In this document: positions 16,640 through 25,691 of the stretch, in pieces
How the letters are laid out: every line of letters starts with the position of its first letter
Position numbering within the stretch: position 1 is the stretch's first letter
DNA from: JANXUC01 sp043782485
GTDB taxonomy: Bacteria; Acidobacteriota; Terriglobia; Terriglobales; Acidobacteriaceae
DNA length: 50,026 nt
Direction: 5' to 3'
Assembly: GCA_043782485.1 (NCBI GenBank)
Contig: JAYWAL010000009.1
Coordinates: forward strand, 1 to 50,026
Notes under the pieces: model-generated
What the model was told of the DNA's origin: nothing
The model's input: only the letters and a program-made list of their open reading frames with translations
The model's database searches: none
Made by a program: the position numbers and the translations under genes

Positions 16640-16962
16640 GGCCAATCTCCTTGGAGGCAAAGCTGGGAGCAAAGTCTAGCGCCTATGTAGACATTGTCCT
16701 ACGAATCTGGGCTTTTGGGAAAGCCCCACAAACAGTAGCATTCTCGCGCCCCAATGGACGAGGGGCTCGACGCAAAAAAAACGGCGGAGTTGGCCAAGGG
16801 AATTTTGATCGCGGTGTGTCGTCTTACGATGCTCAAGGTTGGAAGCAAAAAAGCGAGGCCCAGCTTCGCTAGGAAGGTGGACCTCACTCGAGAAATAGGA
16901 ATTGAAAGTGAGAAGTTGAGGTAGGGATCTGAAGGTAAGCCAGGAATGATGAAATTCGGCTC
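16640..16962. other. 323-bp gap upstream of cysK
   Basis: No convincing gene. It holds the cysK ribosome binding site and a small hairpin GGGCTTT-TGGG-AAAGCCC (16709-16726). A 62-codon GTG frame on the minus strand (16699-16887) was judged non-coding. Otherwise I see nothing. Confidence 0.5.
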
Positions 16963-17166
16963 TTAGGCCCTGCCAAATCGACGCATCAGGTTCTGGCTTA
17001 GCCCAACCAATCCCAGCCCAGCCAACGCTAGGCTAACTGGCTCAGGGATGCCCAAATGCAGGCTGTGGCCGGTCCAATGCAAGGCAAAGTTCACCGACAC
17101 TGCCAAACCCGCCACAAATACCACCATCGCCACCACGGCTAATCCACGATTCGTTGTTGATCGCAT
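16963..17166 (-). CDS. 67-residue PEP-CTERM sorting-domain protein
   Basis: The ATG at 17166 has AGGAG five bases upstream. Residues 8-27 (GLAVVAMVVFVAGLAVSVNF) form a signal peptide or membrane helix. Residues 39-67 match a PEP-CTERM sorting signal: IPEPVSLALAGLGLVGL, a hydrophobic stretch after the PEP motif, then a basic end MRRFGRA. In the family this signal directs export and processing by an exosortase. Between the two hydrophobic parts only about a dozen residues (LHWTGHSLHLG) remain, so the mature product would be tiny. No exosortase gene lies in the window. The call rests on motif and binding site; a plain two-helix membrane peptide is the alternative. Confidence 0.7.
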   Translation of the reverse strand: MRSTTNRGLAVVAMVVFVAGLAVSVNFALHWTGHSLHLGIPEPVSLALAGLGLVGLSQNLMRRFGRA

Positions 17167-17222
17167 ATTGTCTCCTAAGGGGAATCCACGGAACCTAAGT
17201 GCTTTCCCACCAAGAGCTTAGG
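17167..17222 (-). promoter_or_regulatory. Leader of the PEP-CTERM gene with alternative pairings around the ribosome binding site
   Basis: In the transcript, CCUAAG (17222-17217) can pair with CUUAGG at 17199-17194, or with a second CUUAGG at 17179-17174 that overlaps the Shine-Dalgarno AGGAG. The two structures exclude each other. This could form a simple on/off leader switch; pairing is visible in the sequence, function is inference. Confidence 0.3.
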
Positions 17223-17527
17223 GAGAGTTCTTTACGGCCAGAGGATGTTTCGCCTGAAAAGACTGTAAATCTGCCCTAGTAGAATCAACAAGTTACGGAA
17301 GATATTGGACTAACCGACTCTGGGAGAGTCACTTACACCCGGCGCGGGGCGGGGTTACCGCACTGACCGAACGGACAGGCCCAAGACGTGCTTACGGCCT
17401 CACACCAGCCACCCAAAAGAGTGCCCGTGAACCTCGCCCAGATGCCCTATTCTTGAGTCACAAATGCCCCTAGGAGCGACGCCTTGATCTCAAGCGAGCA
17501 ACAGCGACCTGCGGGGCCAAAAGCGCC
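17223..17527. other. Gap between the PEP-CTERM gene leader and hpf
   Basis: Together with the leader this is 361 bp without a gene, between the start of the PEP-CTERM gene and the end of hpf. A small hairpin GACTCT-GGG-AGAGTC is present at 17316-17330. I found no tRNA, known riboswitch pattern or paired promoter boxes. Confidence 0.4.
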
Positions 17528-18169
17528 TTACGGAGCCTCGATTAGCTCCATTTTGCCATCCCGCGTCCGGTGCAGGATTTTGACCCTGCCCTTGGGATCG
17601 CGGAACACGAATACGTCACGGTCGCGAAAGTGTGCCTCTTTCACTGCCTCTTCCAGGGTCATGGGTCGCATGGCGACAGAATCGGACGCCGGGACCACAT
17701 GCACCTCCGCCATTTTGCTCTTAGCCTGAAACTTGTGTACCACGAGCGGCACACTGGCTCCGTTCTTTCCATTCGGCACGATCCCAGCCAGCGCCGGATC
17801 GTCCTGCGCACCGGAGCGCGGCACGTCGGTGGCTAAACCCCAGTCCTTCATGCCGTTACCTGTGCCCGGCCGGGGATGCCGCTTTTTAGTCCGCGAACGC
17901 GCCCGATGCTTCAGGCACTGCTTTTCCAGATGCCCTAGCGCCTCGCCCACGGCTACACCCATCTCGGTCGATTCCGCCAGCCCAACAATGGTGCCGTTGC
18001 GCGGCGTGATGGTGATTTCCGCCTTGTGGCGATGCTTTTCCAGCGCCAAAATCACGCTGGCTTCAAACGCTCCACCCAGGATTTTCTTGATTTTGTGCAG
18101 GCCGGTTTCGACGTTCTTCTTGAGGGCAGGGGTAATTTCGAAATGCCTACCAGTGTATTCCACGTTCAC
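17528..18169 (-). CDS. hpf: Long-form ribosome hibernation promoting factor
   Basis: 213 residues from the GTG at 18169 (giving VNVEYTGRHFEITPALK), because GGAGG (18180-18176) lies six bases upstream; the open frame extends 20 codons further to another GTG without support. The N-terminal S30AE domain (about residues 1-100) binds the small ribosomal subunit. A variable linker follows. The C-terminal dimerisation domain carries VVHKFQAKSKM, EAVKEAHFRDRDVFVFRD and HRTRDGKMELIEAP. Long-form HPF makes 100S ribosome dimers in stationary phase. In many Proteobacteria hpf follows rpoN; here rpoN is 8 kb away, so the association is broken. Confidence 0.92.
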   Translation of the reverse strand: MNVEYTGRHFEITPALKKNVETGLHKIKKILGGAFEASVILALEKHRHKAEITITPRNGTIVGLAESTEMGVAVGEALGHLEKQCLKHRARSRTKKRHPRPGTGNGMKDWGLATDVPRSGAQDDPALAGIVPNGKNGASVPLVVHKFQAKSKMAEVHVVPASDSVAMRPMTLEEAVKEAHFRDRDVFVFRDPKGRVKILHRTRDGKMELIEAP

Positions 18170-18396
18170 GGGCACCCTCCGATCATTGCAATCAGGTATT
18201 GGTGTCACGAATACAGATTCAGAGTACACCGTTTTGGGGAGGAGTGGAGAGCCCGATGGTGCTATGGCTGGAGAGCGCCGCCAGTCGGAACGTTTAACAC
18301 CATGGAGGCTGCCTTGTTTGGATCAAAACAATCATCCCTTAAGGCATCTAAATCAATCCTTGTGCACCGCGATTTGGGCCAACCCCCGATCGGCGT

Positions 18397-20340
18397 TCAC
18401 AATACTGGCTGCAAGCCCATCTTCGCCACCATGGCCCGATAGCGCGGCTCGTTACGCAAGGAATCGAAGCTGGGATCGTGCTGCACATGCACCAGCCAGG
18501 GGGCTCGAAGGCGATACGACTCCTCTAAATAACGAAGCGCCTCGCCTTTCTGTCCAAGTCGCGCGTAGGCCTGAGCGTAATCATATGGAGATACGTAAGC
18601 TCTTGCGGATCGGCTCTTGATAGTGTCGAGGTACCACTTCCGTCCGGAGGTCAGATCGCCGGCACGGAACGCTTGCTGAAAGGCTGTGGCCTCTTCTTTG
18701 TCATCAACGAGCAGTTTTCTCCACTCGGCTTCCCATTCCTTGCTCATCCCTTGAAAGTCAAACGCGGTCGCCAGCAAGAAGTGAACGGCGACATCGCCCG
18801 GCTGAGCTTCGCTACGCAGGCGTAGTTCCGTCACGGCTTCAGCGAACTTGTGAGAACGGATTAATGCCCGGCCCAGCGCCCAGGGCCGGGCCAGAGGCTC
18901 GAGTTCCTCCGCCTTACGCTCTTCCTGCAAGGCTTCGTCCATGCGATTCAGAGATGTCAACACATACGCCCGCAAATGGTGGGATTCTCCGCGGTTGGGA
19001 TTCAGTTCCAGCGCGCGCGCCGACTCTTCATCCGCCTCTTGCCAGTTCCACAAATAAAACATATCCAGAGCCGCCATCGTGTTGTGCGCTTCGGCCACGG
19101 AATCATCCAGCGCCAAAGCCTGCCTCGCAGCCGCCACGGCTTGGGGCATTACGCTTTCCGGGCTCTTCTTTTCAGCGACGGCGCTTACGGTGTAGGCATC
19201 CGCCAAACCACTCCAGGCCGCGGCGTAATTGGGTTGCAAATCGATCGCCTTCTGGAAGGCATCGTGGCTCTTGTCGAATTGGCCAGCGGACCAGTAGTAA
19301 CGACCCAGGAGATAGGCGTCGTGGGCAGCGGGCAATACCGGTCTGGGCGGAGCCCCGGGGCTCAAGGCGGAGGCGCCCACCTCGTGCGCAATCGCCTGCG
19401 CAACTTCACTTTGGAGCGAGTTCACATCTTTGACGTCGCGGTCATAGCTCTCCGCCCAGACGTGCGTATCGGTCGGGGCATAGATGAGCTGTGCAGTTAC
19501 GCGCACTCGGTTTCCGGCACGACCGACTGAGCCTTCCAGAATTCCGTCCACACCCAGTTCTTTGGCAATTTCTCGCAACGGCCGACGCGCCTTTTTATAC
19601 TGCATGACCGAGGTTCGCGAAGTGATGCGCAACGCTGGGTTCTTGGCCAGCATTGTAATCAACTCATCGGTCATACCATCGGCGAAGAATTCCTGATCTG
19701 GATCGCTGGAGAAGTTTTCCAGCGGCAGCACAGCGATGGAGCGGATTCGGCGGGCTTGCCGTTTGGATTGCTGATCGCGAATCAACTTGGCGACGGGTAG
19801 AGCGGCGGCGAAGAGCAGGATGGCAGCGACCATAACAACAACAACGAAGATGCTGCGGCTTTTGGCGCCCGCGGCCTCCTGTGGCGACGGGTCTTGTGAA
19901 GTTCCGGACGACATAGGGCGGACTTCTGCCCGCAAAGCGCCGGATGGCAGAGTGCCATTCGAAGAATCGCCGTTGGGTTCGGGCAAGGAAGCCCCGGCCA
20001 CGCCTTCCGCCCAAACGAGTTCGCCGATGAATCGGTAGCCCCGGCGCGGAATCGTCTGCACCCAGCGTGGTGCCCCGGCCGAATCGGAGAGGCAATCGCG
20101 TAGCCGCTGGACGGCAGAATTCAGGCCGTGATCGAAATCCACAAAGGTATCTTCAGCCCACAGCTTCGCCCGCAGCTCTTCGCGAGTCACCATTTCCCCC
20201 GGGGTGGCCAGTAGAAGGCTCAGGATCACGAACGACTGTTCTCCCATCTTCACTTTGGTCCCGTACTTACGAAGTTCACTCGAGTGCAAGTCGAGTGTGT
20301 AGGGACCGAAGGAGGCGATAAGGTGGGTGGCGGCTTTCAT
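18397..20340 (-). CDS. Transmembrane winged-helix regulator with TolB/FlgO-like domain and TPRs
   Basis: 647 residues. Residues 8-108 are an OmpR/CadC-type winged helix (FVILSLLLATPGEMVTREEL, DFDHGLNSAVQRLRDCL, IPRRGYRFIG). After a Pro/Ser-rich linker one membrane helix spans about 164-184. Residues 198-320 match the FlgO/TolB-N-like domain that often follows in such proteins (SIAVLPLENFSSDPDQEFFADG, ELGVDGILEGSV, THVWAESYDR). From about residue 338 to the end are tetratricopeptide repeats. CadC-like proteins bind DNA from the membrane in response to external signals; the signal here is unknown. It is divergent from a small secreted gene, with an 11-bp tandem repeat between them. Confidence 0.9.
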   Translation of the reverse strand: MKAATHLIASFGPYTLDLHSSELRKYGTKVKMGEQSFVILSLLLATPGEMVTREELRAKLWAEDTFVDFDHGLNSAVQRLRDCLSDSAGAPRWVQTIPRRGYRFIGELVWAEGVAGASLPEPNGDSSNGTLPSGALRAEVRPMSSGTSQDPSPQEAAGAKSRSIFVVVVMVAAILLFAAALPVAKLIRDQQSKRQARRIRSIAVLPLENFSSDPDQEFFADGMTDELITMLAKNPALRITSRTSVMQYKKARRPLREIAKELGVDGILEGSVGRAGNRVRVTAQLIYAPTDTHVWAESYDRDVKDVNSLQSEVAQAIAHEVGASALSPGAPPRPVLPAAHDAYLLGRYYWSAGQFDKSHDAFQKAIDLQPNYAAAWSGLADAYTVSAVAEKKSPESVMPQAVAAARQALALDDSVAEAHNTMAALDMFYLWNWQEADEESARALELNPNRGESHHLRAYVLTSLNRMDEALQEERKAEELEPLARPWALGRALIRSHKFAEAVTELRLRSEAQPGDVAVHFLLATAFDFQGMSKEWEAEWRKLLVDDKEEATAFQQAFRAGDLTSGRKWYLDTIKSRSARAYVSPYDYAQAYARLGQKGEALRYLEESYRLRAPWLVHVQHDPSFDSLRNEPRYRAMVAKMGLQPVL

Positions 20341-20477
20341 AGCGAGGCTGAGAGGCTCAGACGAGGCGCTCTTTTATTTTGAGCGTGGCCGCTGTCGCCG
20401 TCAAGAAACTAGCGCAATGAGCGTGGAAGAACACCGGGAGAAAGTAATTACAATGCTTATAATCAATCACTTACGCC

Positions 20478-20500
20478 GTGTTGTCATGGTGTTGTCAATG
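20478..20500 (+). promoter_or_regulatory. Tandem 11-bp direct repeat (PhoB-box-like)
   Basis: GTGTTGTCATG (20478-20488) is followed directly by GTGTTGTCAATG (20489-20500). TTGTCA thus recurs at 11-bp spacing, the geometry used by OmpR/PhoB-type winged helices (PhoB boxes have TGTCA at 11-bp spacing). It lies 138 bp from the start of the winged-helix/TPR gene and 90 bp from the start of the secreted gene. Confidence 0.5.
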
Positions 20501-20590
20501 TGATCCGTATTGCATTGCCCCCTCCAGCGGGCTGAGCGATAAGTAGTGCTGAATCAGCCATGGTTCAAAAAAAAAGGGGATGACACGAAA

Positions 20591-21154
20591 ATGAAAAACA
20601 ATCGGAGTATCAAGCTGTTCCTTGGATTTTTCACAATTTGTCTGGCACTGGCTCCAGGACTCTCGGCCCAGTCGAAATCGCAAACCGGGTGCGGATACTA
20701 TGACGGCCCGACGGCGAAGCTAAAGCCTGCCGCTTTCGTCGAGCAAATTTCCGAGGGCAACGCAGTCATCACCGGGCTTTGGAAGTTCTCGTTCACCGCC
20801 AAGGGCAATGCCAACATTCCGGACGGGGCTCCAATCGACGCGGGCTATGCCACCTGGCACGCCGATGGCACCGAGATCATGAACTCGGGCCGCCCTCCGA
20901 TGACCGGCAGCTTCTGCATGGGTGCCTGGAAACAGGTTGGGTACCGCACCTTCAAGCTCAATCACATTGCCCTAAGCTGGGACCCGAGCGGAACCACCTT
21001 TGTTGGCCCGGCAAACATCCGCGAGCGGGTGACCGTGGACAGCACCGGCAACCACTACTCAGGAACCTTTACGCTGACGCAGTACGACACGAATGGAAAT
21101 GTGATCGTGCAGATTCTGGGCGTGATCGCGGCGGAAAGAGTCACAGCGGATTGA
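20591..21154 (+). CDS. Small secreted protein of unknown function
   Basis: 187 residues. The ATG at 20591 is preferred over one 45 bases upstream because it begins directly with a lysine-containing n-region and a hydrophobic signal (LFLGFFTICLALAPGLSA, cleavage near SAQ). The mature part is beta-rich with two cysteines (in QTGCGYYDG and GSFCMGAWK), segments WHADGTEIMNSG and HIALSWDPSGTTFVGP, and a C-terminal sheet GTFTLTQYDTNGNV. I do not recognise a named family, though a compact beta-barrel is plausible. The AGGGGA about ten bases upstream is a modest ribosome binding site. It is divergent from the winged-helix/TPR regulator, which may control it. Confidence 0.75.
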   Translation: MKNNRSIKLFLGFFTICLALAPGLSAQSKSQTGCGYYDGPTAKLKPAAFVEQISEGNAVITGLWKFSFTAKGNANIPDGAPIDAGYATWHADGTEIMNSGRPPMTGSFCMGAWKQVGYRTFKLNHIALSWDPSGTTFVGPANIRERVTVDSTGNHYSGTFTLTQYDTNGNVIVQILGVIAAERVTAD

Positions 21155-21220
21155 GCTACGGCAGATTGGGCATGTCCCGGTCCGGGGGTGGCCGGGACGA
21201 TTCCAGCGCCGATCCGCTCT

Positions 21221-24200
21221 TTAAAAAATCAGCTTCACCGAAAACTGCACCTGCCGCGACGACCCTGCCGTTTTACTGATGATTCCAAATCCACTCCCGC
21301 GAACGATGTTCGATGGCAAGCCGAAGTTCACCAGATTGAAGGCGTTGAAGAACTCAGCGCGAAACTCGAGCGTGCCAAGTTCTCCGTTCGCCCTGCGCCC
21401 GAACGGCGTGTCCTTGACCAACGCAAAATCAAAATCGTGAAAACCCGGCCCGCGGAACGTATTGCGGCCCAGAGTTCCGAAGCGGCCCTGGTTCGGTCCG
21501 GTCCCGCCGGGGACGTTGATGGGGATCGAGAAGAACGACGCGTTATCCGCGCCCAGTCCGAAGTAGTCGGCGCGTGCGGCGCGGCTGGTGGAGAAGTGCG
21601 GCACCTTCACCAGGTCGGGACGATCCGTGCCGCCCGCTCCAGCGCCGGTCTGTTGCACGCCGGAGTAAACGGTGAACGGCGAGCCCGTCGTTAGCGTTGT
21701 GATGTTGAGGAACTGCCAGCCTCCCGTGAGTGCCTTCGGTATTGAGCGGAGAAAGCTCACGCGTTGCAGCGGAAGAATCTGGATCCAGCTTAGGGTCACG
21801 ACGTGGGTGACATCGAATGTGGAAGGCCCTTTTTCCGCGCGCGGATTCCAGGGATCCTGCGGCAGAGTTTGCAGGATGACCCCAGCAGTGCCGAACAGGC
21901 CGCCCAGCACGGCGCTGGTGTCGTCGAGCGATTTGGAATAGGTGTAGCTGGCCTGCAAGCCGACGCCCGCGCGGGCTGAGTTTTTGGAAACGCTGGCCTG
22001 CAACGAATGGTAGGAAGAATGCGAGCCGCTCGTCATGATGCTTTCGTTGCTGTAGCCGCCGATGCGATTCTTGCCGGTGGGGTCGAAGACGGTGAACGGC
22101 GCGAAGGCGGGGTCGGCACCGGAATAGCTGTTGGGTGAAAACACGCTGGGGAGATGAATTCCCGTGGTCGCGACGTAGGCGGCTGAGGCCTTCACGTCAC
22201 GAAATTCGTGGTCGATGCCGAGCGTCCAACTGCCGATGTATCCGTTCTGGAAATTCTGCGCGAAGCCAGCAACCGAGGGCAGTTGCGGCTGGTGGCCTGG
22301 AGTGCCCGCGGCCAGGTCGGCCTGGAAGCGGGCGAGATCGATTTCCGTGTTGGGGCGGGCGCTGGAGCTTTTGCCGTTGGGTAGGGCGAGCTGACCGTGG
22401 AGGTCATACGCGACGGGCAGAATTTCCGGGATCAGAGAGTTTTGAAACGGTACTGGGGTGTTCGGCTCGGCGGTGAAGAACGGATTGAAGACAAAAGGAA
22501 TCGACGCGGTTAGGAAATTGTCCTGCCAAAGATTCGGGACAATCGTAGTGATAGAACCGCCGGCGTGCAGGACGGTATGGTTCGAAAGAGCGTAATCCGC
22601 AGCTAGCCGCGGACCCCAGCCGTTCCAATCCTGGTTGTACGGTGGCTGCGGGTTCAGAATATAGCGTTGCGTGGCGTTGTGGTCCCAGTAGGAAGTGGGC
22701 TTGCCATTGGCATCGAAAAAATACGGAGACGAGGTGCGCTTGGTTTGCTCGTGGATGCGGCTGTTGACTTCGTAGCGCAGGCCGTAGCTGAGCGTCAGAC
22801 GGGAAGTGGCCTTCCAATTGTCCTGGAAATAGAAGTTGTAGGCTTCACGGCGAACCCCAGCCTCATCGAACTTGGCGCCACCAGGGGTGTTGTCCGCGAC
22901 CGCGCTGATGGTGTAAGAGTACGGCGTCGCCGTCAGCAGCCCGGTTAGGGAATCCGGCAGCGGGTCATCCTTCTTGATGTCGTGCAGGCCGCTAGCCGAG
23001 GAAATAGCGTAGGGGGCGTAGGCCGTGCCACCGCCAAACGAATACGCCCCATTGGGCGCTGTTCCAAAAATAGTAGAATCGCGATTCACGCGAATCTCCA
23101 CTCCCCACTTAAAGTTGTGGTTGCCGCGCAGCCAGGTAATGTCCTGCTTGATCTGGTATAGGTTCGAGAACGATCCGAAAATGGAACCAGCGGGAGCGCC
23201 AAAGCTTTGGTAAAGTCCGTCGCCGAAGCCAATCGCGGGTTGCGTGTGGTTGGCCGCCGGGAAAAACGGCGTGCTGCGAATGTAGCCGAGCGAAGTTTGC
23301 CAGGTGAAATGCGGGCTAACGGTGCGTGTGTACGTCACGCCAGCGCTGCGCTGGTGGTCGTAAAACTGTACGGCAAGGGTGGGGTCAATCGCAGTCTGGT
23401 CCGGATTCGTTGTTGGGCCGTTAATCTGATTCAGGCTGAAGCGCGTGAGCAGCTGCGCCTTATCGGAAATGCGGCGGTCGATGCGAATTGAGAACTGATC
23501 GGTGCGCGTCTTGACCTTCGATGAGGTGGAGTACGTATGCAAGCCGAACGGTCCGGCGGGATCGTTCGGCAGCGGGTAGCCATCGAGCACCGGCTGAATC
23601 GCAGTCGCAACTGGAACCAGGAGCGTGTCTCCGGGCGACGTGGCGGTTTTCGGATACGTCGTGGTGTCGATGCCCAGGCGTTCGTCGGCTGTGGGAACTG
23701 GGAAAACCTGTGTGGTACCCAGAATCTGGCGGAAGCCCTGATACTCGCCGAAGAAGAACGTCTTGTCACTGAGAACAACAGGGCCGCCGATGGTGCCGCC
23801 AAATTCGTTGCGAATAAAAGCCGGAATGCGGCGGTGATCCAGGCCCACGTGGTCAAAGTAGTTGCGCGCATCGAGCGAGGCGTTGCGCAGGAACTCAAAC
23901 ACGCTGCCGTGCAGGTCCTTGGTACCGGAACGGGTGACGACGTTGGTGAAGCTGGCCCCGCCGTGCCCAATTTCCGCAGGCAGAACGCCAGAGTTCGATT
24001 GCACTTCCTGAATGGCATCGACGTTGAAGTTGGAGAAGGTCGCGCCACCCATCTCCGGGTCGGTGGTGTCGGCACCGTCAATGGCGAAGACGGTCGCGGT
24101 GCCGCGCTGGCCGTTTACGGCAAATTGTTGCGTGAAGTTGGCGGCGCCGTTGGCGTCGGTCATGGTTCCGGCGGCCAGCAGAAGCAGCTTGCTGAAGTCG

Positions 24201-24646
24201 CGCGAATTGAGCGGCAGGCTGGAGACCTCATCTTTGGAAAGATGTTCGCCGCCGGTGGCTTGCGGGGTCGCGCCGGTTTCTGGCGAGCTGCCAACGCTAA
24301 CCTGAGCCTTCTCCGGAGATGACAACTGCAATCCATCGGTTCGCGCTGCGCCGTCCTGGATTTCGAGCGCGGCGTTTGCTTGGAACTCGACGCCCTTGGC
24401 GCTAACTGAGACGTCATACTTTCCCGCTGCAATGGTCGGGAAAGTGAACGAGCCGTCAGCGGAGGTGCTCGCCGAGTAGTGCTCCCCTCCGGAGGGAGAG
24501 TGCAACTCGATTGTTGCCGCAGCAAGGGGAGCACCGTCGATGTCGCGCAGGACTCCCTTCCACGACGCGCCACCCGGTGCCGCGATTGCGGGAAGCGTGA
24601 GCAGAAGAAAGGAGAGAACGCGGACTAAGCCACGAGAAGAGAGCAT
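21221..24646 (-). CDS. TonB-dependent receptor, Oar-like, with N-terminal carboxypeptidase-regulatory domain
   Basis: 1141 residues from the ATG at 24646, where a signal peptide starts (RGLVRVLSFLLLTLPAIAAP); an upstream in-frame GTG at 24706 lacks support. Residues about 27-110 form a CarboxypepD_reg domain (GVLRDIDGAPLAAATIELHS). A plug domain follows (LSKDEVSSLPLNSRDFSKLL, FAIDGADTTDPEMGG, VDAIQEVQSNSGVLPAEIGH), then a long beta-barrel ending in VQFSVKLIF with the usual terminal Phe. Receptors of this Oar-like type are expanded in Acidobacteriota and import or export large substrates using TonB energy; the ligand is unknown. The gene stands alone, with no adjacent TonB or SusD-like gene, and converges with the small secreted gene. 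Confidence 0.93.
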   Translation of the reverse strand: MLSSRGLVRVLSFLLLTLPAIAAPGGASWKGVLRDIDGAPLAAATIELHSPSGGEHYSASTSADGSFTFPTIAAGKYDVSVSAKGVEFQANAALEIQDGAARTDGLQLSSPEKAQVSVGSSPETGATPQATGGEHLSKDEVSSLPLNSRDFSKLLLLAAGTMTDANGAANFTQQFAVNGQRGTATVFAIDGADTTDPEMGGATFSNFNVDAIQEVQSNSGVLPAEIGHGGASFTNVVTRSGTKDLHGSVFEFLRNASLDARNYFDHVGLDHRRIPAFIRNEFGGTIGGPVVLSDKTFFFGEYQGFRQILGTTQVFPVPTADERLGIDTTTYPKTATSPGDTLLVPVATAIQPVLDGYPLPNDPAGPFGLHTYSTSSKVKTRTDQFSIRIDRRISDKAQLLTRFSLNQINGPTTNPDQTAIDPTLAVQFYDHQRSAGVTYTRTVSPHFTWQTSLGYIRSTPFFPAANHTQPAIGFGDGLYQSFGAPAGSIFGSFSNLYQIKQDITWLRGNHNFKWGVEIRVNRDSTIFGTAPNGAYSFGGGTAYAPYAISSASGLHDIKKDDPLPDSLTGLLTATPYSYTISAVADNTPGGAKFDEAGVRREAYNFYFQDNWKATSRLTLSYGLRYEVNSRIHEQTKRTSSPYFFDANGKPTSYWDHNATQRYILNPQPPYNQDWNGWGPRLAADYALSNHTVLHAGGSITTIVPNLWQDNFLTASIPFVFNPFFTAEPNTPVPFQNSLIPEILPVAYDLHGQLALPNGKSSSARPNTEIDLARFQADLAAGTPGHQPQLPSVAGFAQNFQNGYIGSWTLGIDHEFRDVKASAAYVATTGIHLPSVFSPNSYSGADPAFAPFTVFDPTGKNRIGGYSNESIMTSGSHSSYHSLQASVSKNSARAGVGLQASYTYSKSLDDTSAVLGGLFGTAGVILQTLPQDPWNPRAEKGPSTFDVTHVVTLSWIQILPLQRVSFLRSIPKALTGGWQFLNITTLTTGSPFTVYSGVQQTGAGAGGTDRPDLVKVPHFSTSRAARADYFGLGADNASFFSIPINVPGGTGPNQGRFGTLGRNTFRGPGFHDFDFALVKDTPFGRRANGELGTLEFRAEFFNAFNLVNFGLPSNIVRGSGFGIISKTAGSSRQVQFSVKLIF

Positions 24647-24835
24647 TGACTCACGATTGTACGCCGTACCCGACGCCCGAAGATTGCGCCTTGGACAAGA
24701 AATCACCCGCAGTGCCCCGCCGTTGCTGCGCCAGCGAAAGGGCGGGATCGGTGCGAGTCTCCTGCAGTCTGGTCAGAGAAATTCCAAACTGTTTCTGTGA
24801 TAGCTTTGTTCCAAACATCATCAAGTTGAGGATAT

Positions 24836-25294
24836 ATGATCTCAGCGTTCCTGTTTCCGACAGATCGCTTCGACAACATCGATGAAATTGAAAAGCGAGT
24901 TGTTGACTTGGAGCCCGCCGTCGCCGGGTCACTGCGAACCACTTTGCGGTATCTCTATTTGATCGCGGATGGCCCGATCAATCTGCCCAGAGATCGAATG
25001 TTAAAGGCTATCCCTTCCCTTGACGCGGCGGAAAGAGTCTTGGTGCGTTGGCTTTACACCCGCACGAACGGTAGTGAGCGCAATAGGTACGGTTCGGCAG
25101 CCCTTTTGGCAGCACGCACGCAGCGCTATCGATGCGAACATTGCGGGCATGCAGATGTTCGCGTGCTTACTTTAGACCACGTGGAAGGGCGTCGGAACCG
25201 TGAGCAATTCGCCTGTCTGTGCGCCAATTGCCATATGCTGAAGTCGCGCGAGAGGGATTGGGTCAACCAACCCGAAACTAAGTCCAAGGATTGA
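24836..25294 (+). CDS. HNH-endonuclease-like protein
   Basis: 152 residues from an ATG preceded by GAGG. The N-terminal 95 residues are helical and unassigned. The C-terminal part has an HNH/zinc pattern: CEHCGHADVRVLTLDHVEG (two Cys, then the LDH motif), followed by CLCANCHMLKSRERDW (two more Cys and the last His). Such domains cleave DNA in restriction enzymes, homing endonucleases and phage proteins. No methylase, intron or phage gene is adjacent. Its last 17 bases overlap the end of the converging vapC. Probably an accessory or defence-related nuclease; the role is not known. Confidence 0.75.
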   Translation: MISAFLFPTDRFDNIDEIEKRVVDLEPAVAGSLRTTLRYLYLIADGPINLPRDRMLKAIPSLDAAERVLVRWLYTRTNGSERNRYGSAALLAARTQRYRCEHCGHADVRVLTLDHVEGRRNREQFACLCANCHMLKSRERDWVNQPETKSKD

Positions 25295-25691
25295 GGACAG
25301 CCTTCAGCAGGGAAAAACCCGACACGTTCCTTGTGACGAGCGTCATATTGTGCATTTCAGCGGTGGCCGCCAGCAAAGCATCCATTGCCTCAATTGGACG
25401 TCCCGCTGCTTCGTTGCGAGATACCGTTCGCCCCCAGGCATCCGCCACCACGGAATCGACGGGGAGGATCCTGCGCTCAAATCGGAGCGGTAATTCCAGT
25501 AACCACAGTTCCAACCGCCTGCGACTCTTTCCCGCCGACATGCGTTCAACTCCATATCGCAATTCTGCCAGGGAAACCACGCTCAGGAAAATGCGGTCCT
25601 CGTCCGTGCCGTCAATCCACGCCATTAGGCCCGGATTGGGCCGCGGTTTCATCAGTTCCGAAATCGCGTTAGTGTCGAGAAGGAAATTCAC
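25278..25691 (-). CDS. vapC: PIN-domain toxin, VapC/FitB-type
   Basis: 137 residues. The GTG start overlaps the antitoxin stop by GTGA, typical of toxin-antitoxin pairs. PIN motifs: FLLDTN with Asp6, SLAELRYG with Glu43 and EAMDALLAATA with Asp104. The fourth position, usually Asp in TRNxxDF, is Gly125 in TRNVSGF. VapC toxins are RNases that cut tRNA or rRNA using acidic residues that bind Mg2+. Three of four are intact, so activity is likely but may be reduced. Confidence 0.9.
   Translation of the reverse strand: MNFLLDTNAISELMKPRPNPGLMAWIDGTDEDRIFLSVVSLAELRYGVERMSAGKSRRRLELWLLELPLRFERRILPVDSVVADAWGRTVSRNEAAGRPIEAMDALLAATAEMHNMTLVTRNVSGFSLLKAVLNPWT

Noticed and set aside
16699..16887. 62-codon GTG frame with a hydrophobic N-terminus upstream of cysK
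   Set aside because: No ribosome binding site and no sensible sequence after the hydrophobic stretch.
17167..18396. Possible sigma-54 promoters upstream of the PEP-CTERM gene or hpf
   Set aside because: I looked for GG-N10-GC with the TGGCAC/TTGC context on the coding strand of both genes and found no convincing match.
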